Counted from the stretch's first letter, positions 12,401 to 24,802 are shown. The stretch is DNA of 64,000 bases from Cutaneotrichosporon cavernicola (GCF_030864355.1 NC_083393.1:744001-808000); one strand, 5' to 3'. Numbers and translations: made by a program. Notes: generated from the letters alone by a model not told the origin.

Positions 12401-14953
12401 CCAATCTCACCAGGTTCCAAGTACTCGAGTGTCGGCACTGTCGTCCCAGGTTCGGCCATGTCCACCATCCGCGGCCGCAGGGATTCGTATGCCTCCAACG
12501 CCTGGTCGATAGACGAGGAGGAGCGCGACCGTCTCGTGATGGAGGGGTACCGGCGAGACGGGCGCGTCAACGCCCTTGCAGTCATCGAGCACGAGACCCC
12601 CAGCCGTCTCGACACACCGGCTAACGGCGATGTGCACGACGACATGAGTGCGCTCAACTCGAACCTTGAGCCACACGAGGTCCACACATATCAGCCGGCG
12701 GAGGAGCCCACTGGCACAAACTATGAGTTTGACACCGCATCTGTGTACTCTACGTCCGACGGCCCCGGCCGCAGTGGCGAACCCACCCCGCACGTCGAGC
12801 AGACTGAGACCCTTGTCGACTCTGAAAATGACCGTACTCCAATGGCATCGCCCATCGGCTCGCCCGTTACTCCTCCACTTGTTCATCCCATCGTCAAGTT
12901 CCTGCATCACATTAGTGAGGAGGAGGAGGAACCGTTGACGGATGACATGCTCGACGACATTGTCAGTCTGGATGGCGGCGCAGCCCGAGGTTACCTTCAG
13001 GACAGCGGGAGCGCGGACGACGAAGATGACGACGACGACGACGACGACCTCGTCGCTGCAGAGGTCCCAGCAGAGGACGTGACGCCGAGAAGTTCGGCTT
13101 TCGGCCGCGCTAGCCTGGGGGAGCGCCTGTCTCTCGCGTGTGGTGGTAGCGCTGTTGTCAAGAAGGCTCAAACGGCTGTCCCGGCGGAGGCCCGCCAGTT
13201 CTCGCCACAGCTCAGCAGGAAGGACGGCTTCTCCCCTATATCCCCGCAACAGGAGTTTGGGGTGAACCCAGACGGTATCGACTATACGGAGCCCCTCGAG
13301 ATTGGCAACCTCAGTATCGCGAGCAAGATCAGTATCGGGCATGATGACGGATACGATGCGACGAGTGAGCATAGCTCGACTATCTCACCTTCTGTGCACG
13401 GTCACAGGGCGACGCACCCGCTACCTGGTGGGTGGAGCCGGTACCCTGGGCCGTACGCGGATGCTCCTATGCTCCCTCCACCGTCGAGTGCGCGCGAAAT
13501 CAGCTGGGGTCGCAACCTCGCTGGGCGCACCGTGTCCGGCCAAACAGCAATGATCTCGCTAGACGATTCGCCAGTGAGCCCCATTTTCGCTACGTTCACC
13601 CCCGTCTCGGAAATGTTCGGCACCCCTGGGCCCTCGCCCCGCTCCGCCACCTTTGGAACGCAGACGTCCTTCCCGGCACCGCGCGCGACTGAGCGAGAAG
13701 GCTCCTCCACTCCCAACGGCCGTCAGGCTGCCCTGTTCGCTGCGACGGCGGGTCGGACGCGCGAAGAACTTGCGGACGAGGACCTGCACCCGCCAAACGT
13801 GCTAAGTCGCGTCGACACGAGTGGGGGAGACAGCTTCCACACGGCTCAGAGTGATGGTGATGACATGCCCCAGCTCAAGCGTTCGTCGGACACGGACAGC
13901 TCGGACGACAACCTTGAGTCGCCGCCCACCATCAGCCAGCCTGTGTACACGATGCCACTGCCTGTCCCACCAGGTCCCTCGCCTCACATGTCGCGCGGAA
14001 TCCCAGACCGCTTCCGGCCAATACCAGCGCCGGTTCCCCCTCCTCCCATGAGCGAGGAGTCACACGTCTCAAATGCTTCGAGCTCTCATGACAGCGGCAT
14101 CCTACCTGCTTTCAAGGCTAGAGTCGCGCAATTCGAGACACGCGAGGACGCCTTGCGTCGCTTTACTGTCGCCAGCAGCGCTGGCCTGCACTCCCCGACA
14201 GTCCCGCTGAGTCCTGTGTACTCGAGCTCGGGCTCGTCTGGTTCGCACGGCAATCGTGGGTACACCTCCTCGGCCTCAGGCCGGCGCTCGTACACCTCTG
14301 CACTTGGCTCGCGGGTGGCCCAGGCCTACAGTAGCCCTCGCAGCCAGACGTCGTTCAATATCGAGACGCCGCCTACCGCGGCCGGCGAGTTCGTCCTCGC
14401 TCAGCACTCGGGTACGTCGAGCATCTCCTCGGTGCGTCAGGTCTGGCAGATGCGCGAGCAGGACGACTCTGCAAAGCAGCTTCTGCGCTCGCTGTCGACC
14501 GCATCGCACAGCACTACAGCCACGGACATTGAGCGCGTCCTCACCCGCTCGCCTGTGAGCACTCCGCGTGGCCCGCGCCCGCCTTTGCACAAATCGGGCC
14601 TCATTTCGAGTGTTTCGTCCCGCGACAACAGGGACTCTGGGAGCACGCTGAGCATGGACATGAGCGAGCTCGGCGCGCCTATCATCAACACCATCTACCG
14701 GCACTCGCCAGCACTCACGCCGACGCGCGAGCAGGCCTTCCTTCCCGAGGTCATGAGTGAAACGGCTTCCATCGTCGACGTACAGTCGTACGACAGCCAC
14801 GGACACAGCGATGAGGGAGTGTCGTCTGGCTCCGAGTTCGGGAAGTCGCACTGGACAGGATCAGGGCGCCTCCCACAGTTCCGGGCGAGACAGGCTGTGC
14901 CGATGCCCTCGTTTGGCCCGAATCGACCCAACCAAGGTTTCTATGGCGTATAA
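9494..14953 (+). CDS. alpha-arrestin-like protein with long disordered tails
   Basis: Two exons, 9494-11797 and 11831-14953, are joined by a 33-nt GT-AG intron (phase 0, linking MSVPIP to TGMISIPRSK), giving about 1,808 residues. An arrestin N-like region begins near residue 465 (RVELDVVIERECVVEGGELR). An arrestin C-like region runs from about 650 to 805 (GRQTWIAGQRVWCEVGVRNN and LNNSIFVDVPLELINF) and spans the intron. Flanking sequence is Ser/Pro-rich and probably disordered, with an acidic Asp run near 13020-13050. Fungal alpha-arrestins recruit Rsp5-type ubiquitin ligases to membrane cargo, and an Rsp5 gene lies at 39-42 kb. I saw no canonical PPxY motif by eye, so the adaptor role is inference. 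Two separate genes are unlikely, because the arrestin fold continues across the junction. Confidence 0.85.
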
Positions 14954-16864
14954 CTTGATCCAGAGCCACGGCTCCAGGATCATCTAGATGGGCTGAAGAG
15001 CCGAGGTTTGCCACACACCTGACGCGACATATAGATGCGCGCTTTGTAGGCCCGTTCGCAAGGGGCGGTTGGTATGTTCGAAATGTTTGATATCTATGTA
15101 TGATTTGCCAGAGGTGCGATGGCGGAAGGGACCAAGGCCTGGGCGAAACCGACGAAATGGAACTGAAACGGGAGAGGACTGAGAGGCAGAAGCAAACGCA
15201 ACTCGGAATCACTGATAAACGGTGCAATGGCGAACGAGGTCAAGACATGGAGAGAGGCCGGGATGAAGGGAGGCCTGAGCGTTGTGGCGAGTGGCGCTAG
15301 AAAACTGACACGAACTGTGCTGAAACGGACAGAAGGTTGATACATAGGGAGAAGAGCGAGAGGCAGGGCAAAGCAGCAATGCGAGAGTCGGAAACGAGGA
15401 CAGGCACGCCACCAGTGACCGTCTTCACATGGCGACAATCTTTCGGAAGAAACCCATCGGCTGGTTGCCCCCCAGCAACAACGAGCCAGGTATAAACGTC
15501 TTTCTAGCTCCCCCACGGGGCCTGCTCAACTTGATATGTGCCTCGTTCCAACAAACTCTCCACAGTGCCCGACATGCTCTCTCATGAGAATCGCGCTTGA
15601 TTCACGTCTTACCGCCAAGGAACGATCAGGGGTCAAAATTCGGACAGAACTCAACCCCCACTTATACTTGCCGACAACCGGAATGTACTGTCACTTTACC
15701 CCGCACCCCACCTCCACTCCGAGCTCCGCCCGTCCGGTCGGGTCTTGAGTTGCGCTGATTCTTGGGCACTTTGTAAGCGCTCTACAACAAAGCAACGCTC
15801 GTTCAGGTTGCACCGCACCATCCAGGTGCTCCGCGTGTCTTGCTGAGCCCTATTGTTTCCCCACTGGCTCCTACCTCTCCATCCCCTTCCCCCACCCACC
15901 GCCCCCCTCCCCCACCCCATCTCCGCTGTCGCCTGCGCGGTCCCCCACTCTCAATTAGAATAGGCACAGGATCAGTCCGACGTGTCGCTCGATCAGGACG
16001 CAATCGAGGTGGGCAACAGACGTTGATCGTCTTGGCACTTTGCTTTTGGCTGCTCAGCTGGTTTGTTTGATTTTCATTCTCGGCATATTTGCATCGCATC
16101 AATCCGGGCCCGTGCAGATTGTGCAGACCTCTGTCAGTATCAACTTTAGGATTTTGGTATGCCACTAGAAACTTGAGGACGTCGAGGCGGCTCGTGCATT
16201 GTCAGAGGTAGTTGGCCAGCTAGATATCCAGCACAAATGCAGGCTGACAGGCACGTGTTGGTGCGACGATAATGGACATATCCCATTCAGGTCATTCTCC
16301 CTCTCGGAACCTGAATGTAACAGGGTCAAGTGAGCCAGATCCGGAAGGCCGGAAGTTGACTCGGGGGCTTGAAAAGGTAAAGGTTGAATGAGTCATGCAG
16401 CTCTGACTCTGTAAACTTGATCCGATTTCTGCAAGGGCGGCATTCCCCCCGGTTGTAACAAGTCGCCTGTCTCCGGGTGCGGTGATGTGAGAGTTGGAAC
16501 ACAGTTTACCAATAGCTGTAAACCGCAGTTGGAAGATTATCATGTCAGCCAGGTTAAAGGGACGATCTACAGGGCCAAGTGGTTGTTCCTGTTGGTCTCC
16601 TAGTCTCCTGGTCTCCTGAACTCCTACGGTCCATGTGGTCATGTTGTTGAGCTCTTAAAAAGAGCGCTCTCTGTTCCATTTTTCTCCACAACAGACGTGC
16701 CCCGCACGCTCAACAAGACATCAACCACTAGCCCCACTACCTGTATAAGCAGCCAGCTCGCGGCTCCCACTTTTCTAGTTTTCTACCCTACCCCACACTC
16801 CCTCCCCACACCTACACCCCCCTTCTCCGTTGTCGACGCTCGACACACACACACACACATCACA
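14954..16864. other. intergenic stretch, 1.9 kb
   Basis: No supported gene or RNA. It contains a pyrimidine-rich block around 15870-15930, a short imperfect run of CTCCT units near 16593-16625, and the pyrimidine-rich 5' leader of the permease gene. Open frames here are short and domain-free. Confidence 0.5.
16846..16860 (+). repeat. CA dinucleotide microsatellite in the 5' leader
   Basis: A run of about seven CA units sits immediately upstream of the permease start codon at 16865. It is in the presumed 5' UTR and so does not change the protein. Confidence 0.8.
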
Positions 16865-19015
16865 ATGTCCTCTGAGAAGTTTGGCGACAAGTTTCCACAT
16901 GGAGGCCACTCCGAGTTGGAAGGAGGCCACAAGCAAGCCCCAACCTACGATGCCGAGGTGACGCCCGCGGGCGAGCAGACCGTGCACGATGCCGTTTTCG
17001 GCGAGCTGGAAGAGGGAGGCCCCGACTACCGCGGTGTGAGTGAAGCGTCGCCGTTGCGAGTCCAACAGCGTCTCGCATTTGGCAAAAAAAAAAAATGTGA
17101 CCAGAGCTAATCCCAGGTCGGCTCGATGGGTGGTTTCATTCTCATGACCAAGGCCAACCTTGGTCTCGGTGTGCTCGCCCTCCCTTCCGTCTTTGGTGTC
17201 CTCGGTCTCGTCCCCGGCATTCTCATCATCTTTCTCGTCCAGTCCATGATTGCTTGTAAGTCTGCCCGTGATTTTGGACAGAGGTCATGCGCACGAAAAG
17301 TCTCACATGACCTAGTACTGGGTTGAGATTTCATTTCGATCCAGGTCCACCATCTACCTCCACCGAGATTTTCTGCTCACGTGCCCACAGACTGCGGCCT
17401 CGCCATCGGCCAGTTCAAGGTCAACCACCCTGAAGTCTACGGTCTCTCCGACGCTGGTCGCGTTATCGGTGGCCGTTTCGGAAGGGAATTCTTCTACTAT
17501 GTCTTCCAGCTTTGTGAGTCCCAACGCCTATTTTTAGTTTCGGCCCGGGCAGCGTGGCAAAGGTTCAGACAGATGCAACTGGGGTCCCCAGGGATCTCGG
17601 TGTCATCTGAAATTGCTGCAGCAACGCCCTAACCAGATCCGTGTCACCTGTCGGCCGTGCCCCATGCCCGTCTCCAACTTGCTGCGCCCGTACATGACTC
17701 ATCCAGCCCTTGCTGCATGACGTGGGGCGCAATCAGCCTCAATCAGCCTCAGCCACAATTCACCTCGCTGACCCCAGTCATGCTCTTCATTATCGGCTCC
17801 GCCCTTGTCGGCATTTCGACGGCGCTCAACGCCGTCTCGGCCCACGGCACCTGCACGGCCGTCTTTGTCGCCGTCGCTGCGGTCGCCGGCTTCCTCTTCG
17901 GCTCCATCCGCACCCTCTCAAAGGTCACTTGGATCGGTTGGGTCGGCCTCTTCTCCATCATGGCGTCGATCATTACTCTCACTGTCGCTGTCGGTGTTCA
18001 GGACCGCCCCAGCGAGGCGCCCCAGACCGGCCCTTGGGACAAGGACATCCAGATTTTCGCCCACCCCACTATGGCCGAAGCCATGAGTGCGATTAACGGT
18101 ATCGTCTTCTCTTACGGCGCTACCCCCATGTAGTGAGTACTTCAGGGTCGCCCGGCGCCATCGTCCGTGCGCCGAGGCACCAGTCAAGGATCGGCGGTGT
18201 GTTGGGTTGGAGGTGTTTGCCAAATCATCACTACCCTCACGATTGCAGCCTTGACCATCCCCAAGAACGCAGCTGACAACGCAACAGCTTTGGCATCGTT
18301 TCCGAGATGAAGAACCCCAAGGTCTACGCCCGCTCGATGGTTTCCTCTGTTTTCTTCCTCACTGCCGTCTACCTCATTATCGGCTCTGTCGTCTACACTT
18401 TTGCCGGCCAATACGTTGCATCACCCGCTCTCGGCACTGCTGGTGCGCTCCTCAAGAAGGTCTGCTACGGCATCGCCATTCCCGGTCTCCTCGCCTCGCT
18501 CACCATCTTCTCCCATCTTGCCGGCAAGAACCTTTTCGTCCGCATCCTCTCGGGCTCATACCACCTCAACCACAGCACCAAGACGCACTGGATCACCTGG
18601 CTTTCCTGCGTCCTGGGCTCCGTCCTCGTCGGTTACATCATTGCCTCGGCCATTCCCATTTTCGGCACCCTTATTTCGCTCATTGGCGCCCTCATTTGCC
18701 CTCTGTAAGTCCACAGGCCTGTGACAAACCTTCCAAACTCCTCCAAACTTCTCCAAGAGTGTTTAAACTGACGTCCACAGCGTCTGTTTCTTCCCATATG
18801 CCTTCATGTGGATCCATGACAACTGGCGCCTCTCAGACGTGCGCACCACCAAGCGCAGGATGGGGCTTTATCTCAACATTCTTATCATCATCCTCGCTGC
18901 TTTCCTCTTTGTCGCGGGCACGTACGGCGCGATTGAGGATCTCATTTCCGTCACCAAGAAGCCGATTGGTAAGCCTTGGGGCTGCTCGGACAACTCGGGC
19001 ACGGTCAAGGACTGA
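16865..19015 (+). CDS. amino acid/auxin permease (AAAP) family transporter
   Basis: Polytopic membrane protein of 479 residues from six exons: 16865-17035, 17117-17255, 17391-17513, 17778-18132, 18288-18704 and 18781-19015. A hydrophilic N-terminus is followed by MGGFILMTKANLGLGVLALP, the typical first transmembrane segment of fungal AAAP permeases, then about ten further hydrophobic segments. The segment FGIVSEMKNPKVYARSMVSS is the usual cytosolic loop of this family. It probably imports or exports neutral amino acids by proton coupling across the plasma or vacuolar membrane; the substrate cannot be read from the sequence. Introns here (76-264 nt) are longer than most in the window. The first contains a 12-A homopolymer, which may be a sequencing weak spot. 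All junctions are in frame. Confidence 0.9.
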
Positions 19016-19811
19016 GCGGGTTGTTGGCGGGTTGATTGTGTGGCAGAGACGTAATAGCATCTATAAGTTTGGGTATGGCTACCATCATATGTGATGCGAT
19101 ATAATCTCATGGCTTGTGCGCGAGGTTTGGGCGGCTTGGGCGAGTCATGTTCTTGGGAAGAGGCTGAGGCATACGAGGCGGACATGACACTCGGGCCGAA
19201 CACAGGCTCTGGGGAAGTGGCGAGGCCGTTACTGAATGTGACGTGGCCTGGTTCGTATGGCTGACATATTAACCTAGCCGGTCTCCTGAGTGCTGCTTCG
19301 TAGCCATCCTCTTCCTCCTCTTGGCAGCACAGCCTGCGTCGCCTTTCTCACTCTGGTAGACATGTTGCTGTGCTTCTGTTCCGCTCACACATGTCTGACT
19401 ACCGGGCAAGCTGTAGCAATTCCATATTGGAAACTTTTGAGGTTCTGTTTTTATTGCCAGTCCGCAGTGAGTCATGAATTTACAAGCGGGTAAAACCCAG
19501 ATCGCGTAACAAATAACAAGTCCGGGATCTCCGACATGGCCTGCGATAAGTGGTGGTGGAGGCAGGCGTTTGCAGTCGGGAACTGGCTAGTTTGTGAGCC
19601 TGACAACTGGTACAACTGGTGAACCTGGAAGGAGTCACTCCGTGCCACGGAAGTATATCCGAGGGACCCATGACGTCGCCCTTGCCCACCAACATTGGCC
19701 CCTGTAGCCTGTAGGAGGGGGGAACCCACCTTGCCATCAATTAGGATCAGCTTTCGTCAACTTTGGCACATAGTCACGTCTCTTTACATCTTTATACCTT
19801 CTCTCCTCAAC
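19016..19811. other. intergenic stretch
   Basis: Permease 3' flank and peroxiredoxin promoter, 0.8 kb. No gene, RNA or clear regulatory motif was recognised. Confidence 0.5.
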
Positions 19812-20988
19812 ATGTCCTTCCTCGTCCGCGCCCTCCCAACCCGCACTCTGTAAGTTGCCCCGACTCCAACCTCCTCCTCATTCCGCTGACACTCTCTTCT
19901 TGGATGACCTCGGTATTCGGTCCTACTCCGGTTACGGTTACGCTACGGCTACTACCACCCGCCCATCTTCCCTTCCTTTCTCACACATCACTCACAGTGC
20001 CTTTGCTCGTACTACTCCCCGCGTTGTTCCGTTCGGTGAGTCCTCCTCATTCTTTTTTTGTCAGCTAACACTAGCCATGGCTGCCCGCTCGCTCCAGACT
20101 GCCGCCCAGGCCAAGGCTGGGGACAAGATCCCCTCCATTCCCGTCAAGGTTGATGCGATGGACAAGCGTGTTGACTTTTCCTCGCTGCCAGGCAAGAATA
20201 TTATCGTGACTGTTCCAGGCGCGTGAGTTGCTTTCTCATCACAAGTTCACTCACCCTCCAAACCCCCACTTTGTTGCTCGGCGCTGACCCAAGCTTCACT
20301 CCCACCTGCTCGTCGCAGGTGCCCGGCTTTATTGCCGACGTGGACAAGTTCAAGGCAAAGGGCGTTGACGGCATCTACGTCGTTTCCGTCAACGACCTCT
20401 TTGTTGTTAATGCCTGGAAGAAGGCCATGCACGCCCCTGAGAGCATGAAGTTTGGTGAGTGGAACGGCAGCTAGGAGTTGCCAGTAATTGGATCGAGTTG
20501 CCCTCTTGTGCTATGGGGGGGTATCAGGTGGCCCTTTAGGATTGTCTCGTTGCGAGTTGGCAGCTGCCGACGTCGACGCCGGCCCTGTTGGCCAGAGGTA
20601 CGACGTCCAGTTGCTGCAGTACAACGCCAAGTTGGAAGTACCCCTACTGAGCCTGCCAAGTGCCGCCTCAGGTGCTCAGAGAGATACTGACTCCCCTCAT
20701 CCCTCATCTGCGTCATTCTACTCGCTGACCACAGTCGCCGACGACCAGTGTGAGCTCACCCACGCCCTTGGCACCGTCCTCGACGTGACTGCCGGCCTTG
20801 GCGGCCTCCGCTGCAAGCGCACGGTGATTGTCATTCAGGACGGCAAGATCGTTGACATTGTCGTCGAGGGTGACTCGAGCAAGTGTAAGTGGCTGTTCGT
20901 CTGACCCATTATGGGTCGGCCATTCCTAGCCAGCCCGCTAACCTCAGCCATCGACACAACCGCGGACAACATCCTCGCCAAGCTCTAA
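19812..20988 (+). CDS. Prx5/type II peroxiredoxin, probably mitochondrial
   Basis: Thioredoxin-fold peroxidase of 191 residues that reduces H2O2 and alkyl hydroperoxides. Six exons: 19812-19849, 19998-20035, 20075-20222, 20294-20454, 20735-20884 and 20948-20988. The peroxidatic Cys is about residue 80 in PGAFTPTCSSQVPGF, the Prx5/Ahp1-type motif. Further Cys residues occur in DDQCELTHALG and LRCKR and could act as resolving or structural Cys. Exons 1 and 2 encode a basic, Ser/Arg/Leu-rich leader (MSFLVRALPTRTLAFARTTP), typical of a mitochondrial presequence. An in-frame ATG at 20077 in exon 3 would yield a form without it. The fourth intron (20455-20734) is unusually long for this locus. C-terminus AKL is not a classical SKL but could be weakly peroxisomal. 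Malassezia homologues of this family are known allergens. Confidence 0.9.
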
Positions 20989-21179
20989 AAGTACAACGGT
21001 ACACAGTCGAAGTACATCAGGAGAGGTAGCCCAATTTATGAAACACAACAAGGAAGTATGATGCAGGGGATGGGGCTCGATGCGTGAGCCGAGCTGTTGT
21101 GTCGTGGTCGTGCAGGCGTATTCGTATGGTCAATGCCGTTAGGAGTTGGAGGGTTCACAGAAGCGTGGCGAGTCAACAT

Positions 21180-22093
21180 CTACCCGACCGCAGCGACCTC
21201 GTCAGGGGCCTTGGGTAGAGGGAATGGCTGATTAAAATGGAACTGGTGAGTCAGTGAGGCCCACGGTGCCTCCACGCGATACCCACCTCGGGGGTACGGA
21301 AGGTGAGGTTGGCGTTATGGGCCATGTTGCGGTCGTCAGAGCAGTGGTCGCCAGCACGGCCAGCGGCATCACCGACAAAGAACGTCTTTCTAAGATCTAA
21401 TGTCAGGTGGCGTGGGCATTCGCGACACTTACCGACGTCCCATCCACGCTCGGCATACATGCGGAGAACATACTCGAGCATGCCAATGTTGGGCTTGCGG
21501 TACTTGTCACGGTCGAGAGCTGCAAAGACGCGGATGGGCACGTCGTCAATCTTATTGTCAGCTTTCTTCTCGATTCTCTCGACCCACCTCGTGCGCAATC
21601 ATGCGGATCTTCTCCTTCCAGTCTCTAAGTACACGCCCATTCAAGTTCTGGTTGCTGAGGACGATGACGTGTCTTCCAGCGGCGACGTCAGCTCGAAGGC
21701 GTTTGGGTACGTCGCGGTGCCACCACATCCAGTCGTCGGCACTACGAGGAAACTTGTACCCGCTCTTGGGCCGGATAAGGGTCCCGTCCAAGTCGTAGAG
21801 GGAGAGAGCAACGCGATTACGCCGCCGCGGGGTTGGACTAGGTTCGGACGCCGATTCGGGTGGTGGCGAGGGAAGGGACGCGGCGGCATCGTCATCGGCG
21901 AACACGTCGCGATTGTAGAAGTGGAGGAGAGAAGGTGGACCGTCTCGGCAGAACACGCCTGCTCCAGGCAGACCGGGCATTGTGAACAAGTTGATAACTG
22001 GGGTTAGATATGGAGATATGGATATGGAGAGAAGAGCCGCCGACCTCGTTCAAGGATGCGCTTGTTGATGAGGGAAGTGGTGTGATTGTTCAT
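21180..22093 (-). CDS. polynucleotide 3'-phosphatase (PNK3P/Tpp1-like)
   Basis: HAD-superfamily DNA repair phosphatase that removes 3'-phosphates at strand breaks. The modelled protein is 249 residues from exons 22093-22045, 21997-21588, 21550-21433, 21396-21287 and 21242-21180. The catalytic motif SLYDLDGTLIRPKSG is canonical, followed by HVIVLSNQN (motif II), the RKPNIGMLEYV loop and FFVGDAAGR (motif III). The end, TFRTPE plus a short tail and stop, lacks the ATP-binding kinase domain of bifunctional PNKP, so it resembles budding-yeast Tpp1. The first exon (MNNHTTSLINKRILER) uses a non-consensus GTCGGC donor but a good CTAACCCCAG acceptor; the fallback start is 21980. Three of four introns are 36-44 nt. 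A kinase domain in a separate gene cannot be excluded. Confidence 0.88.
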
Positions 22094-22792
22094 GACAAGG
22101 TGTCTTGTCGCCGCGTGAACGTGTTGAATAGGTTGCTAGGATTCGCACGGACCACGGTGGCCACCGCACAGGTATCCCAAGATGTGATTTTGTAACATTC
22201 CTTGAAGGTTGAAAGCTTGAATCATGAAAAATGCTATTCCAACTAGATGTGTAACAAGTTCAACACATGATACCATTAATAATCTGTCGCCGCCGGCAGA
22301 TGCTACCCCTGTGTACCTAAAAGGGCTATAGCTCATGCCTCGGACATGTTCGGCTCTATACCTTTAAAGTAGTGAGGTGCGGAATCAGATTCACGTGAAC
22401 AATCTTGGCTTGGATGATCACGCATGGATGAGGCACGTTGTCCCGTATTAGCAGATTGGGACGCGACGGAATGTTGACAAACTAAAGCAAAGGTTGAGGC
22501 CGCAAACGAAGAGAGTCGGTGAACGCTTTCTTCATATCATCATCCTCATCGCCCAACCTTCCTCGTTATCAAATACTAGCACCTCACTCCAACTCTCTAT
22601 CCTAACCCACATCTAGATTGTTAGAATCATTTCATTCTCCACTCTCACTCACAAGGAAGGGGGAGCCGACCAGATCGTCCGAATACTGGCGGTCTGAGCG
22701 TCGCGCGACACATTTCCCCTTCCTCCGCTTGTGGCCCACGTTGATCTCACTCCATCATTTCCCCCTCACCATCACCATCATCACGAGGTGTA
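22094..22792. other. divergent intergenic region
   Basis: About 700 bp between the oppositely directed phosphatase and an unknown acidic-protein gene. The centre is AT-rich and the right end is CT-rich. It probably contains both promoters. No gene or RNA was seen. Confidence 0.5.
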
Positions 22793-24604
22793 ATGCTGTC
22801 CGCAATGTCCGTGAGTCATAAAACACAACTGCAGAGGACAAAAGGCGGACTGAAGGGGGGGCGAAGGATTAGGCCAACTGACGGGCCAGTTGACTGTACC
22901 ACCTGGTGTCGCTGCCCTGATTAAAGGTGGTGGGCGTTACACCACATCACTTTCTCGTATGAGTACAACCAGCAGCGCAAGTACAGAGTCCAGCATTACA
23001 TACATCCCGCCAGGCGCAATGTCTACTGTGTCAACCATGACGCTCCCTACTTTCGAGGACGTCTTTCCAAGTGAGCCTACGGGGTGGTTGAGCTGACGAT
23101 AGCCGCCGGAAGAGCCGTGCCCCGCTTTTCTTTCCCCCGCCTCCGCATCGGCCCGCCACCCCTTCCCGACGCAGAACTTTTATCCAAAATTGCCATTCTC
23201 GCCACCCCTGATGCTGTGATGGCCACCGACGCCTATGCCACGGCCATGGTCGGTGTACGGAGATACGCGGCGGCATACAAGACATCTGTGCCGCAGCGGT
23301 CCATCGACAGTGTCACAACCGACATGAATGTGTTCCAGGCGCAGGCGGCGTGGGCGCGTGGCCTACACGACACAGCCGTTGCTTCCGCTCGCTACCTCCT
23401 CAGCTGGATCGAGGGGGCTGACCTCGCTTCCAAGACGTCGGTGTCGGTGGACACGGACGACGCCAAGATGGTTCAGAGTGCACTCGAAGACGCGCTCCTC
23501 GCCACCGTGTGTATGTACACCGGCTCCCTTGAGCATGCCAAGCTCCCTCCAGCAATTGAGACCGCCGTCGAGGGTATGGAGGCGGACATTGCCATGGCCG
23601 CCAGCTCGTTTGAGGGCCTGGCCGTCCTTCTACGACTCGGCCACTCTGCCGTCCAGCAGATCGAGAACCACAAGCTCCGTGCTGTCAACCAGGCGACGAT
23701 TGTGTACGGCCTGCTTGGCAAACTTGCGAGCGCTGTTGACGCCGCGCGCATCCACCAGGGCCGCTACGAACGGCAGACATGGGACGCGACCGTTCTTCTC
23801 CTCAAGACTCGCCTGTTGCTCTTCAAACTCTCGGTCGCGATCTCGGGCCTCTTCGTCAACGAGATCCGCAGATACCGCGACTTTTCACAGGACGAGAAGC
23901 CGAAACCGTCCAAGGCAGAGATACGCAGTGTCCAGTACGGCGGATGGGGCGACATGACGCGTGACGCGTTCTGGGACGTCGTGGACCTTATGCTCACTCT
24001 CGTTCAAGAGCACGGTGAGGGCGTCCTAACGCGTGTTGAGTCTGATGAGACGGATGTGGAGGCGAGCGAGGCGGAGGGGGACGACGAGGCAGTGGCGGCG
24101 GAGGACGAGGAGGAGCAGGAGCAGGAAGAAGAGGGGGAAGAATCCGAGCCCGAAACGAGCGAGGACGACGAGCCCGCGGGGCTGGATGGTACCCTCCTCG
24201 CCCAGGTCCTCTTATCGTTCATGCGCTTCCGCGAAGTCATGGAGGGTGTGTGGGAAAACCTCTCATCACAGAAGTTCGAGGAGTCGTTCGATCGCTTCAT
24301 CCAGCCGCCGGTGTATGAGCAAGTGGAGCAGGAGGACGGGACGATTCGCATGGTCGCGACGGCTGAGCGCGACTGGCAGGGCTGGGACCTGCTTGGTCTG
24401 GAGCTGTGCCGCCGGATGACGCGCGGTGAGCTCGCCGAGTTCGAGGAGCACAACCTCGACGTTGTGCTGCACAAGCGCTGGCGTGCCAAGCTGCGCGCGG
24501 AGCAACAGCGTATCCGCCGATCGCTATCGAGCACGAAGCGGGGACCTGAGAGCGACGACGACGAGGAGGGCGGCCGGGGCAAGCGCCGCAAGAGTTATAA
24601 CTAG
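22793..24604 (+). CDS. acidic, probably nuclear helical protein, unrecognised
   Basis: I do not recognise a family. Exons 22793-22810, 22890-23070 and 23103-24604 join in frame and encode about 566 residues. The second intron is only 32 nt with GCTGACGATAG at its end. Exon 1 encodes six residues (MLSAMS); if this exon is wrong the first ATG is 22959. The N-terminal 70 residues are Ser/Thr-rich. Residues 85-350 are Ala/Leu-rich and look all-helical, perhaps TPR-like (LLLKTRLLLFKLSVAISGLF). A Glu/Asp-rich stretch follows (about 24020-24180), then WDLLGLELCRRMTRGELAEF and a basic C-terminus ending GKRRKSYN, which could be a nuclear localisation signal. The acidic-plus-basic layout resembles chromatin or ribosome-biogenesis factors, but that is only a composition argument. 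Confidence 0.75.
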
Positions 24605-24779
24605 CTAGATCGAGAGCGTGTACTGCCCGTTTCATCTGTAGTTCTAAGGGTGTGCGTATGTGCGTATAATGACAAGTAGTAGTGATGACATTCATGACGC
24701 TGGTGTTGTGTGAGAGTTGCGACATTCCACATTCCGCGCGCCTGGGTGGTCTTGGTTGACGGATGGTTGACGAGCTTCT

Positions 24780-24802
24780 TGGCGTAATTGGCGTAATTGG
24801 CG
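24780..24802 (+). repeat. tandem nonamer, about 2.5 copies
   Basis: The unit GGCGTAATT occurs twice and then partially, directly upstream of the hydrolase gene. It is short and could be chance or a small regulatory duplication. Confidence 0.6.

Noticed and set aside
9494..14953. PPxY motifs linking the arrestin to Rsp5
   Set aside because: None found by eye; only near-matches such as SPAPYT and LSPVYS. The link stays an inference from family knowledge.
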